From Balamuthia mandrillaris (taxonomy: Eukaryota; Discosea; Longamoebia; Balamuthiidae), in NCBI GenBank assembly GCA_031835245.1, contig JAVKOQ010000093.1:1-64000 (forward strand): 64,000 nucleotides of DNA, written 5' to 3'. Position numbers and translations under genes: made by a program. Shown here piece by piece: positions 1 to 9,900 of the stretch. Numbering within the stretch: the stretch's first letter is position 1; each line of letters starts with the position of its first letter. The notes beneath the pieces are model-generated. The model searched no databases. It saw only the letters and a program-made list of their open reading frames with translations, and had not been told where the DNA came from.

Positions 1-80
1 TAACCCTAACCCTAACCCTGATCTGATCGAAATTTCCTTTAGCCCTAGACCTAACCTAGCTTTGCCCTAACCTTACCTAA
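1..80. repeat. Telomere end: CCCTAA repeats decaying inward
   Basis: Bases 1-19 are three perfect CCCTAA-type units (TTAGGG on the other strand). They are followed by degenerate variants (CCCTAGACCTAACC, CCCTAACC, TTACCTAA) to about base 80. The orientation fits the left end of a chromosome, with the C-rich strand reading inward. Only three perfect units are present, so the array is clipped by the assembly or the window edge. Confidence 0.9.
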
Positions 81-600
81 TGTTTTTCTTTTTTTTTTTT
101 TTTGTACGTCTCTCTTCTTTTCCATCTAGCCTTGTGGTGTTACTTTTTATTTATTGTTGATATATTACATATCTTCTTATTTATTGCAAGGCAGTTGAGC
201 CTTTTGGTCCTTGCTCACTGCACTTTCTCTTTAACCGTTAGTAAATACCTAGTAAATCTGAACAACAATGCTTTAGTTTGTTACTGAATATAATACGTAC
301 TTGAGTTTTATTTGCTTTGTTGTCCACTTGCTCATTCACTCACCTACTCACTCGCTCATTCGCTCAAAAGCTTTTTTATATAACTAATTCATTAGCAAAG
401 ACTTTGTCTTTTTCTACTTTCATCCATTCATTCCTACACAACTAACTTGTTTAAACTAAACATGAATACAAAGCAAACAAACCTTTCTTATTTTACTTTT
501 GTTGTCCTTGTTGTTCATGGTCGGTAATACTGTATATTCTTGTTTTTGAAATGATTGTTAATACTTAAAATCGAGAGAGCGTACTGCTAATATCAGAATG
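81..600. other. AT-rich subtelomeric spacer
   Basis: The stretch opens with a poly-T run (about 87-104) and contains CTCA-type short repeats near 325-365. Short open frames exist but lack coding character, and I see no gene. Confidence 0.6.
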
Positions 601-725
601 ACGTTTGGACAATGCGGCATTAGTGCATAGCACTAAATTTGCAAAGCTCGGCATCGTGAAAGCCTCAGAACGTTTGGACAATGCGGCATTAGTGCATAGC
701 ACTAAATTTGCAAAGCTCGGCGTCG
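601..725. repeat. 69-bp direct repeat, two copies, each with a hairpin
   Basis: Copy one starts at 601 and copy two at 670. They match over the first 52 bases and diverge after GCTCGGC. Each carries a perfect 7-bp inverted repeat, TTAGTGC/GCACTAA, with the loop ATA (620-636 and 689-705). Its role is unknown; it could be a subtelomeric tandem relic or a protein-binding site. Confidence 0.8.
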
Positions 726-1333
726 TAACAACATCTGACCCACAGTACTATTGGTGTTTATAGACTTAGTATTGTTTTTAACTCTTTGTTATCCCAAATA
801 AAAATGTCATATACCTTCATTCCTGAGAAAAACGACCAAAGTCAGAATCATCACGAGAAGTAATGGATTTGCTTCGCAGTTATTTTGGTCGTACCGTTAT
901 CACAGCTCGCTCACTTGCTAGTTCACTCGCACTTGATAAAAAAAAAGTCCAACATAGTCTATAATATAAAATAATTGCCATCGCAGGTCTTTTAATTACT
1001 CCATCTATTCCATTTATCCATCCATACATGTATGCGTGTATCAAAAGATGACAAGTGTAAAGTTAGAGGATTCTTTGTTTGCATATCAAGAATGAGAGGG
1101 CCAAAAACAAATACAACCGCTGTTATTCATGTTGCTCTTGCTTCAAAGAAGTATTACTTTCCATCTATTCAATCTTCTTGGTCCGTTGACACTTTAAAAG
1201 CTCTTCCCGAAGAGTCCTTGGCCTTTGATAGTCCAAGTTTTATCTATTTTGCTTTGTTAACAAAGCCATTATTTAGAAGTGAGCAAAAATACAAGCAAGT
1301 AAGCAAGCAAGCAAGTCCTTATGAAACAAAACA
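726..1333. other. Spacer with one unsupported small ORF
   Basis: A plus-strand frame from 1032 to 1337 starts with ATG and could encode 101 residues. I recognise no domain, and its C-terminus runs into low-complexity sequence. Without a homologue or transcript I do not call it a gene. Confidence 0.4.
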
Positions 1334-1364
1334 ATAACAACAACAACAACAACAACAACAACAA
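1334..1364. repeat. (AAC)n microsatellite
   Basis: A short perfect trinucleotide array. GAGT and AAGT short repeats flank it between 1400 and 1520. Confidence 0.8.
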
Positions 1365-1534
1365 GTCAATGTAGAATAAGCATGTCAGTCAATAGCTGAC
1401 AGAGCCAACCAACGAGTGAGTGAGTGAGTGAATGAGCAAGTGGATGAATGATCAAGTAATTGCCTGTTCCCTGAAGATAAACAAACAAAGCAAAGAGTAT
1501 GTTAGTTAGTTAGTAAGATAACCAGTCAATTTGT

Positions 1535-1597
1535 CCGTCTATCCATCCATCCATCCGTCCGTCCGTCCGTCCGTCCGTCCGTCCATCCGTCCATCAA
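1535..1597. repeat. (TCCG/TCCA)n tetranucleotide array
   Basis: Tandem tetranucleotides alternating between TCCA and TCCG, with no coding content. Confidence 0.8.
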
Positions 1598-1699
1598 TCC
1601 ATCTGCCTGCCCACCATCTAGCCCACTATCCATCTGCTCCATTTTTATCTCATGCAGAGGCTGTCAGTTAGTTAAGTAAATAGAACAGCTATATAATTC

Positions 1700-1942
1700 A
1701 AATAAATAAATAATAATAATAATAAATAAATAATAATAAATAATAATAAATAAATAAATAAATAAATAATAAATAATAAATAACAATAATAATAACAATT
1801 AATGTCAATAATAACAATAAATTTGTTATAAATAAATAATAAGAATAACAATAACAATAATATTAATAACAATAACAAATAAATAACAACAACAACAATA
1901 ACAATAACAAATAAATAACAACAACAAATAACAACAACAAAT

Positions 1943-2025
<83 letters not shown>

Positions 2026-2027
2026 AT
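1700..2027. repeat. Compound (TAA)n/(TAAA)n/(AAC)n microsatellite
   Basis: About 240 bp of mixed TAA, TAAA and TAACAA units leads into an almost pure AAC run at about 1940-2024. The long apparent ORFs across it are repeat translations. Confidence 0.9.
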
Positions 2028-2191
2028 AAAAGAGGTGATTCCTTTGAAAATACAGTGCTGAGCAAGCCAATGCTTCTACTCGGGTTTAGTAGGTCAAAAA
2101 AGAGCTCAGCCATAACGAAAAAGGCAAGTAAATGAATGAGTGAGTAAGTGCATGCAATGAGTGAATAGAACGACAATAACAAAGAGAGTTT

Positions 2192-2258
2192 AAAAGAAAA
2201 GAAAAGAAAAGAAAAGAAAAGAAAAGAAAAGAAAAGAAAAGAAAAGAAAAGAAAAGAA
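2192..2258. repeat. (GAAAA)n pentanucleotide array
   Basis: About 13 tandem copies of the pentamer, directly before the larger Lys-codon-rich array. Confidence 0.9.
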
Positions 2259-3065
2259 GTATACCAAAAAAACAAGCAAAGCAAAAAAGAAAGATGAACA
2301 GGCTAACAAGGCCGTGAAGAGCAGTGAGTACAGTCACAAAGGAAAACAAAGATCATGGAGAGCAGTGCGGCCAGTCACAAAGGAGAAGAAAGAAAGGTCG
2401 TGAAGAGCAGCACGGCCTCTAAGAAGAAAGGTCATGAAGGAAAAACCAAGGCCGTGAAGAGCAGTGAGTGCAGTCACAAAGGAAAACAAAGATCATGGAG
2501 AGCAGTGCGGCCAGTCACAAAGAAGAAGAAAGGTTGTGAAAAGCAGCATGGCCTCAAAGAAGAAAGGTCCTGAAGGAAAAACCAAGGCCGTGGAGAGCAG
2601 TAAGTGCAGTCACAAAGGAAAACAAAGGTCATGGAGAGCAGTACAGTCAGTCACAAAGGAGAAGAAAGGTCGTGAAGAGCAGCACGGCCTCAAAGAAGAA
2701 GAAAGGCCATCTATGAAAGAGAAGAAAAGCACAAAGGAGAAGAAAGGCTGTGAAGAGCAGTACAGCCACGAAGGAAAAGAAAGGCCGTGAAGAGCAGTGA
2801 GTGCAGCAGCCAGCCAGCCGCAAAGGAGAAGAAAGACAGCAAAGAGCAGCCAGTGTGGCCTCAAAGAAGGAGAAAAGCCAGCCAGCAAAGAGGGAAAACG
2901 GCTGTAACGAGCAGTGAGTGCAGTCATAAAGGAGAAGAAAGGCCATGAAAAGCAGCGTGACCTCAAAGAAGAAGAAAGGCCGTGAAGGGCCGTGCGGGCA
3001 CAACGGAGAAGGCCATGAAGAAAAAGAACAGCCAGCGCAACCAAAGAAGAAGAACGGCCATGAAG

Positions 3066-3213
3066 AGCAAAGCGGTCAGTCGGTCGGTCAGTCAGTCGGT
3101 CGGTCGGTCAGTCAGTCGGTCGGTCGGTCGGTCGGTCGTTCGGTCGGCCAGTCGGTCGGTCGGTCGGTCGGTCGGTCGGTCGGTCGGTCGGTCGGTCGGT
3201 CGGTCGGTCGGTC
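3066..3213. repeat. (GGTC)n array inside the minisatellite
   Basis: Roughly 36 units of GGTC with interspersed CAGT variants. A shorter sister array lies at about 3757-3813, so the tetranucleotide expanded twice in the same repeat context. Confidence 0.85.
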
Positions 3214-3756
3214 GCAAAGAAGAAGAAAGGCCGTGAAGGGCAGAGCAATTGCATGCAAAGAAGAAGAAAGGCCGTGATGGAGAAGAAAAGCCACGGAGAG
3301 CAGTGCAATTGCATGCAAAGGAGAAGAAAGGCTGTGAAAAAGAAGAAAGGCCATGGCCATGAAGAACAGTGTCATTACAAAGGGGAAGAAAGGTTGTGAA
3401 GAGCAGCAGTGCAGCCTCCGAGGAGAAGAAAGGCTGTGACGAGCAGTACAGCCACAAAGGGAGAAAAAGGCCGCGAAGAGCAGTGTGGCTGGCTGCGAAG
3501 AAGAAGAGAAGAGCAGTGCGGGGGCCTCAAAGGAGGGGAAAAGTCATGAAGGGAAAGAAAGGCTGTGAAGAACAGTGCAGTCCTAAAGGAGAAGAAAGGT
3601 GATGAAGAGGAAAAAGGCCGTGAAGAGCAGCGCAGCTTCCAAAAAGATGAAGAAAGGCTGTGAAGGGCTGTGCGGGATGGAGAAGGTCATGAAGAAAAAG
3701 AAAAGCCATTAAGAACAGTGCAACCACAAAGAAGAAGAAAGGCCATGAAGGGCAGA

Positions 3757-3813
3757 GTGGTTGGTCGGTTAGTCGGTCGGTTGGTCGGTCGGTCGGTCGG
3801 TTGGTCGGTCGCC
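3757..3813. repeat. Second (GGTC/GGTT)n array
   Basis: Shorter copy of the tetranucleotide array at 3066-3213, with more GGTT variants. Confidence 0.8.
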
Positions 3814-4071
3814 AAGAAAAAGAAAGGCCGTGACGGCGGGGCCGAAAAGCCACAGAGAGCAGTTTGACCACAACAGAGAAGAAAGGCCATGAAGAACAGT
3901 GTGGCTACAAAGAGGAAGAAAGGTGTGACGTGTGGGTCATGAAGAGGGAGGAAGGCCGTGAAGGGTGAGTCCTCGTGCGATCCGTGCCACTTTTATCTTT
4001 CTTTTTTTTTTTTCGGCCTGCTGATTAATTTGTTTTCCCTTCCCTGTTACCCCCCTTCCCCCTTCCCCCTT

Positions 4072-4075
<4 letters not shown>

Positions 4076-4112
<37 letters not shown>
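4076..4112. repeat. Poly-T tract upstream of the oxygenase-like gene
   Basis: A run of about 35 T, preceded by C-rich CCCCTTCCC repeats. It may be promoter-proximal, but no function can be assigned. Confidence 0.7.
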
Positions 4113-4114
<2 letters not shown>

Positions 4115-4148
4115 GCCCGGTCGAAAACGGACCCGGAGAAAAAAGAAA

Positions 4149-4464
4149 ATGAAACGTAACAGAGGGGAACTGAAGGAACACTACCAAACGCTAGAGCGAC
4201 AGCTACGATGCCAGCAACAGCAGCAGCAGCAACAGCAGCAACAAGAGAAGGCAGAAAACAAGCGACTGAAGCGCGTACGGCTTCGACAAGCGAAAATGAA
4301 ACGCAGGCACGTCTTTTTAACAGTATTATTGTTGTTATGTTGTTGTTGTTGTTGTTGTTCTTCTTCTTCTTGTTCTTCTTGTTCTTGTTCTTGTTCTTGT
4401 TCTTGTTCTTCTTCTTCTTCTTCTTCTTCTTCTTCTTCTTCTTCTTCTTCTTCTTCTTCTTCTT

Positions 4465-4495
<31 letters not shown>

Positions 4496-5911
4496 TTGGT
4501 TACCATAGGTTGTTTGGTTAACTTTAGGTTTGCTTTCCGCTTTTTGCTCCTCCTTTGTTCATATTGGTGGCATTGTTCTATGCAACTTGACCGACTGTTG
4601 AATTGCAAACGTAGACGAGCAGGGATTCACCTCTCACCTCCATTACCAAAGATAAAGCTACCATTACTTAGTAGCGAGGAAAAGTTACAAGTCCTGTGGT
4701 CAGCACCTCTGACTTTGGAAGAAAGCCAACAATCTGGCCCCTTTTCTTCTTATCGCTTGCTGTCCGCAAAAGACCTGCTGGACTCTTTCCAGTTTGAGGC
4801 CGAAGCTAGTACCCACAGCTTAAAACGACTTTTTCCCTGCAGCAGCAGCGGTGGCAGCAGCGGCGGCGACAAAAACAAGATGAACTCAAAGGCAGCTTAC
4901 AAGTAATTTCTCTTTCTTCTTCTTTATGTTTGTTCTACTCAATGTGTTTTCTTTTTTTCCGTTCTCCTGGTTTGTTCATTGTTTTTTTTCTTTCTTTCTA
5001 TCTCTTCTTTTTCTTTTTCTTTTTCTTTTTCTTTTTTTTTTTTTTACTTTGCTTGCTCTCTTGCTCGCTCGCTCACTCGCTCGCTCACGTTTTTGATAAA
5101 CAGGTTAGCTTATATTTATGTTCCAGTGGATAAGCAACTTAAAGAATGGAAAGAAAGGCATTGTCTCTCCAACCAAGACCTTCACTTGATTATGACCTCT
5201 AGCGGTGGGAACTTGGGCAAAAGAAACAACATTGCCAGTGCAGGGAAGGCAGCTGGCGTGGGAAAGCGACCAGGCACGGACAAAGGATACTTTGGGCTGT
5301 CATATACCCTTGCTCCACGTGGTCCAATTTTTCAGGAATGGCTTTCAAAATGGTGGACGCAGCAACCCTTGCAGTTGAGAACTAGAAGAGAGGAACAAGA
5401 AGAAATGGAGAAAAAGGAAAAGGAAAGTGCAACCACAAAAATGATAACAACAAAGAAGACCATGGAAGAGAAAGAGGAGGAGGAAGAGGAAGCGGACGAG
5501 GACGAGGACGAGGACGAGGAAGAGGAAAAGGAAGAGAACAAGGAAGAAGAAGAGGAAGAGGAAGAGGATAAGGAAGAGGAAAAGGAAAAGGAAGAGGAAG
5601 AGTCAGAAGAAAAACAAAAAGAAAAGAAAAGAAGCACTAGACCTCACTATCACCACAAGGATTTTCCCTACAAGGAACTAAGGAACTTGGAAACTCTCCG
5701 CCCAGATCTCTACGCTTCTTTCGAGTCGTTGGCTTGCATTTTGGCCGCAATAATGCAACAGCACTGCCAAAGGGCTTCAAAGTATCGAAAGAAAACCCTG
5801 AAGAGGCTTTTTTCAACAACTGTAGGAGCATCAATGTCATCTTCATCTCCATTATCATTCTCTTCCTTTTCCTTCTTCCCCTCCTCTTCCTCTTCGTTGT
5901 CATCATCCTCG

Positions 5912-5965
<54 letters not shown>

Positions 5966-6631
5966 GCAGCACTGAAGGAAGGGATAAAGACATCAATAAA
6001 GTGGAAACGCTACCTAGAGGCCGTGGCCATCAGGATGGCCCACAGAGGTACTCTTCTAGGCCAAGGCTTTGCCACAAACCTTATTTTTAGTTGGAATTTT
6101 AGTTCAGCGCCACATGTGGATCCGCAAGATGATGCTAAGGGATTGGCCATTGTGGTTTGGTGGCGCGGTTGGGACCAAAGCAACCGCTGCCCCTACGGCA
6201 GTGATGATGGAAAGCATCGTGCAGCAGGAGAGGTATGGGCCTTTTTTTTCCCTCAATTCTATCGTGCAGTGCGCCTGCATGACCTGGCAACTATTATCTT
6301 CAATTCGGCTGAAGTGTGGCATGGTTCGATCTTTCAAAGAGCTCCGCATTGCACATGTTCAGTTTATGGCTCAATCTCCGCCTTGAACAAACGATTTTTG
6401 AGTGCAATGCACAAGAAAAAGAGCAATGATGACAGCCAGCAACAACAACAACTACCTCCATCACAACTACAACCACAACCACAACCACAACAGCAACAAC
6501 AAAAACAACCCCAACAACAACAACTCTCATCACCACTACTGCCACCACCACTATTGCAAGACTTAACACGATCCTTGTTTGAAATGGCCTCGTACTTTAG
6601 TGCCCCACGAACGACTACAACGACAAAATAA
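4149..6631 (+). CDS. 2-oxoglutarate/Fe(II) oxygenase-like protein (Tet/JBP-type candidate), subtelomeric
   Basis: The C-terminal exon holds a double-stranded beta-helix signature: His-Val-Asp (codons at 6113-6121), a GE-x4-FFP strand about 40 residues later, then TrpHisGly (distal His at 6320-6322) and an Arg at about 6338 in the place that normally binds 2-oxoglutarate. HxD...H...R is the iron and cosubstrate set of 2OG dioxygenases, and spacing and context resemble the Tet/JBP nucleic-acid-modifying branch; that subfamily call is inference. An intron at 4903-5103 joins in phase to the exon 5104-6631. An acidic EEED stretch, a poly-Ser run from ATC repeats and a Gln/Pro tail are low-complexity inserts. 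The 5' end is uncertain: the ATG at 4149 gives a basic Gln-rich start, but a TTC microsatellite at 4365-4494 separates it from the next coding piece and its splice sites could not be fixed. It faces the recombinase-like gene at 6990-11869. Confidence 0.55.
4365..4494. repeat. (TTC)n microsatellite, probably intronic
   Basis: TTG units change into a nearly pure TTC run. In two plus frames it reads as poly-Phe or poly-Ser, which is unlikely in a protein, so an intron is the simpler explanation. Confidence 0.7.
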
Positions 6632-6659
6632 CAGTCAGCAGCAAGCAGATTAGAACAAT

Positions 6660-6985
<326 letters not shown>

Positions 6986-6989
6986 ATAT

Positions 6990-9900
6990 TTACAACACTA
7001 ATAAAGGATCCACAAAGTCATCTTCAGCTGTCCTTGAAATAATAACAACATCATCATTAGAATCTTCATCTTCATCTTCCTCTTCAACAACAGCACACTC
7101 CTTCTGTGTGGTCTTTCTTTGAACAGCTGCTCTTTTGCTCTGTTGTCCTTGTCGAAGTCGTCGTCGTCGTTGTTGTGATGATGAGTGTTTATTCCTCCTT
7201 CTTCTCGATTTTAGGGTTGTGGTCCTGCTTTGGTCGTTAGTTTGTCTGGTGGTGGTGGTTGATTGTTGTAGGCCATCCTTTTCCTCGTTTCCCACCCTCG
7301 TGACAGCAACCACAGCACTTCCTCCGCCACCATCCTCACCACAGGTTGAAGAAGTAACAGCCGCAGCCCCAGTCTTTCTTCGTTTTGCTTTGCGAAAACC
7401 AGTGTCGATCTGGTCGTTACCCTCTTGGCTGAAATCTAGAATGCCGATGCAAGGACCGCGAAGACGTTGTTTCGGTTCCATCATCAGCAGATTGTGTAGG
7501 TCCTGGCAATTGTTGCAGTTGTTGTTGTTGTTGTTGTTGTTGTTGTCATTGTTGTAGTGGTGATGATGATAAGGATCCTCCTCTTGTGCCTCTTCGTTGT
7601 TGCTCTCATGGTCGTTGGTGTCGTGGGTAAGAAGGTGACGATGATGGCGAGTAGCACGCCGCTTGTTGTGGGAGTTGGGCATCGAGTGTTGGCCGAGGCG
7701 AGCGAGCTCCTTTGGTAACTGCACCTGCTCCCATTCCACATCATCAACAGTGGTCCTGAGAGGGCGAGCATAGCCCGAAATCTCGAGGTCCCTTTGAAGT
7801 CCTGGGTAATCCCCTTTTGTCATCCCCATGGAGGCCTTCGTGGAACGAGACACTTCTTCATCGTCGTCATCGCCTTCGTTGCTGTCGCTGCTGCTGCTGT
7901 CCTCCTCAGGACTGCTGAAGGCTGCTGAGGAACCGCCACCGCCACTCCCACCGCCACCACCACCGTCGCCACCACCACCACTACCACAACAACGGATAAA
8001 CCAAGCATTTGTTTGGTCTAAAACGGACCTCACTCCTTGTTGCAAAAGCTCATCCACCAGCTGCTGTTGGGTTCTCCATGTTTCCTCAAACGTACTGTAG
8101 CGATTGTAGTTTTCGCGCATAACCATCTCTTGCACGTTCAACAAATCGGCCAGGGCACTCAACCATTTGGAGAATTCCTCGGTGTCCAGGCTACCTTTCT
8201 TGCGGAAAACATCGGTCAAGGTCATCCTTCGGTATTGAATTGGCGTGAGTCCAGCCACATAAGGATTGAAGTCTTGGCCCATCTGACGAACCTCTTGGCT
8301 GAACTGCTTGTACTCCATCGCTTGGCCCTTCCTGTTGATCCACAAAGCCCAAGGATTGAATGGATGTTCCTTGCGACTTTGTTGTCCGGAGGTGGCGCAG
8401 CAATGGTTGTTGCTGTTGTTGTGGTTGTTGCGGCGGTTGCCATGGGTCAGGTTGCGTAGCATCGTCGTGTCACCCTCAGCATGGTTGCTGTCCTCCTCCT
8501 CCTCCTCCTCCTCCTCCTCCTCCTCTTTCACAATCTTCTAGGCAGTGGTCCTCATCCGACATGGTATTCTCTTTATCTTCATCATCATCATCATTGTTGT
8601 CATGAGTGTCGTCGTTGTGTTTGTTGTAGTTATTGCCGTTATCTTCGACATCAGTATTGCCGTTGACAGTTGTTGTTAAGGGACGGTGATGATGAGGAGA
8701 ATGCAAGTGGCTGCTATCGAGTAACGAAGGACGAACCGTACTCAAAAAGTAATCCAACAAAGGTATAAAGCAGGATGGCAAAGGAATCTTATTTGTTTTG
8801 GTTCGAGTTTTTTTCTCTCGAGTGGAGATGATGTAAAGTATCACCTCTTCGTGGCGCTTGTGTGATGAAGCAGCACTAGCCTCAGCTTCAGTAGATAGGG
8901 AAGAGGATGCAGAAGAAGAAGAAGAAGAAGAAGAAGAAGAAGAAGAAGAAGAAGAAGAACAAGAAGAAGAAGCCGAAGATGATGATGATGATGATGACGA
9001 TGTTGAAGGCGAACCCACTTTTAAACGATCGAGTCGTAAACCAGCCACTACTTGTCGTCTCAAACCACCGCAAAAATTCATAAGCAATGTCATCAAACAA
9101 CGTTGAAAAAGCCTTGCTTCCTGTCGTTGAAACAGTAGTTTTTTGGTTTGTAGCCGTTGTCGTTTCTTTCGACGACGTTGCTGTCGCTGTTATAATTAAC
9201 AGAGCCACCATGAAGAAAAAGCAAAGTAAGAAAAGTAAGAAAAGTAGGACTCACTCACCACAAAAACAAACAAACGAAACAAACAAACAAATTATTGCCC
9301 TCCCTAAGCAATGTTTCCTCACCCTAATAAGACGGACAAACAGATAAAACAATAAAAATGGAATCTATCCATCTGTTCATTCTAACCAGCCAGCCAGCCA
9401 GCCAGCCAGATTACCAACCTTTCTTTTAATAGCCTTGCAGGTTAGAGCATGCATCTTGTTCAACATCCAGATGGCAAACACAGCCCTTTCTTCCGCAGTG
9501 ATAAACTTGCCGTTGTTGATCATATCCTTTTCATGGAAAATTTCACTTTGATAGCTGTGGTTTTCGTGCATAGCTTGATTTGCTACTTCTCGAATTAACT
9601 AACCACCAACCTTACATCAGTTATAGAAAGAAACGACAAGAAAGAAAGAAAGAAAGAAAGAAGAAAGAAACAACAACAAGAAATGACAAGAAAGAAACAA
9701 CTACAAAGAAAGAAAGAAAGAAACGACTAGAAAGAAATGACAAGAGAGAAAGAAAGAGACCAAAAGGAAATAGCTACATACGAGACGACAAAATACGATT
9801 TGCCGAACATAACCACGAAATTCAGGTTGGAATGACATCCACCACAGCACTCGTGCCAATATAGCCGCTTTGTTTCGTCGCGTCTTTGCCTGTCCCCAAC

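Larger units (their letters stand above)
2300..3990. repeat. Minisatellite of ~140-bp higher-order units, Lys-codon rich
   Basis: The recurring phrase GCCGTGAAGAGCAGTG starts at about 2311 and 2451, and a variant at about 2587, giving a period near 136-140 bp. Each unit is built from shorter monomers of the form AAAGGAGAAGAAAGG. Copies are diverged, and several frames are open in overlapping pieces on both strands, none extending across the array. This is the signature of a stop-poor repeat rather than one protein. Two GGTC-type tetranucleotide arrays are embedded in it. Transcription cannot be judged from sequence. Confidence 0.8.

Noticed and set aside
3092-3457. DRPT-repeat proteins on the minus strand
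   Set aside because: GGTC tetranucleotide array read in successive frames; no flanking unique coding sequence.
6233-6271. Possible 39-bp intron in the oxygenase core
   Set aside because: Removing it would delete part of the expected GE-x4-FFP strand, whereas the unspliced reading fits the fold.
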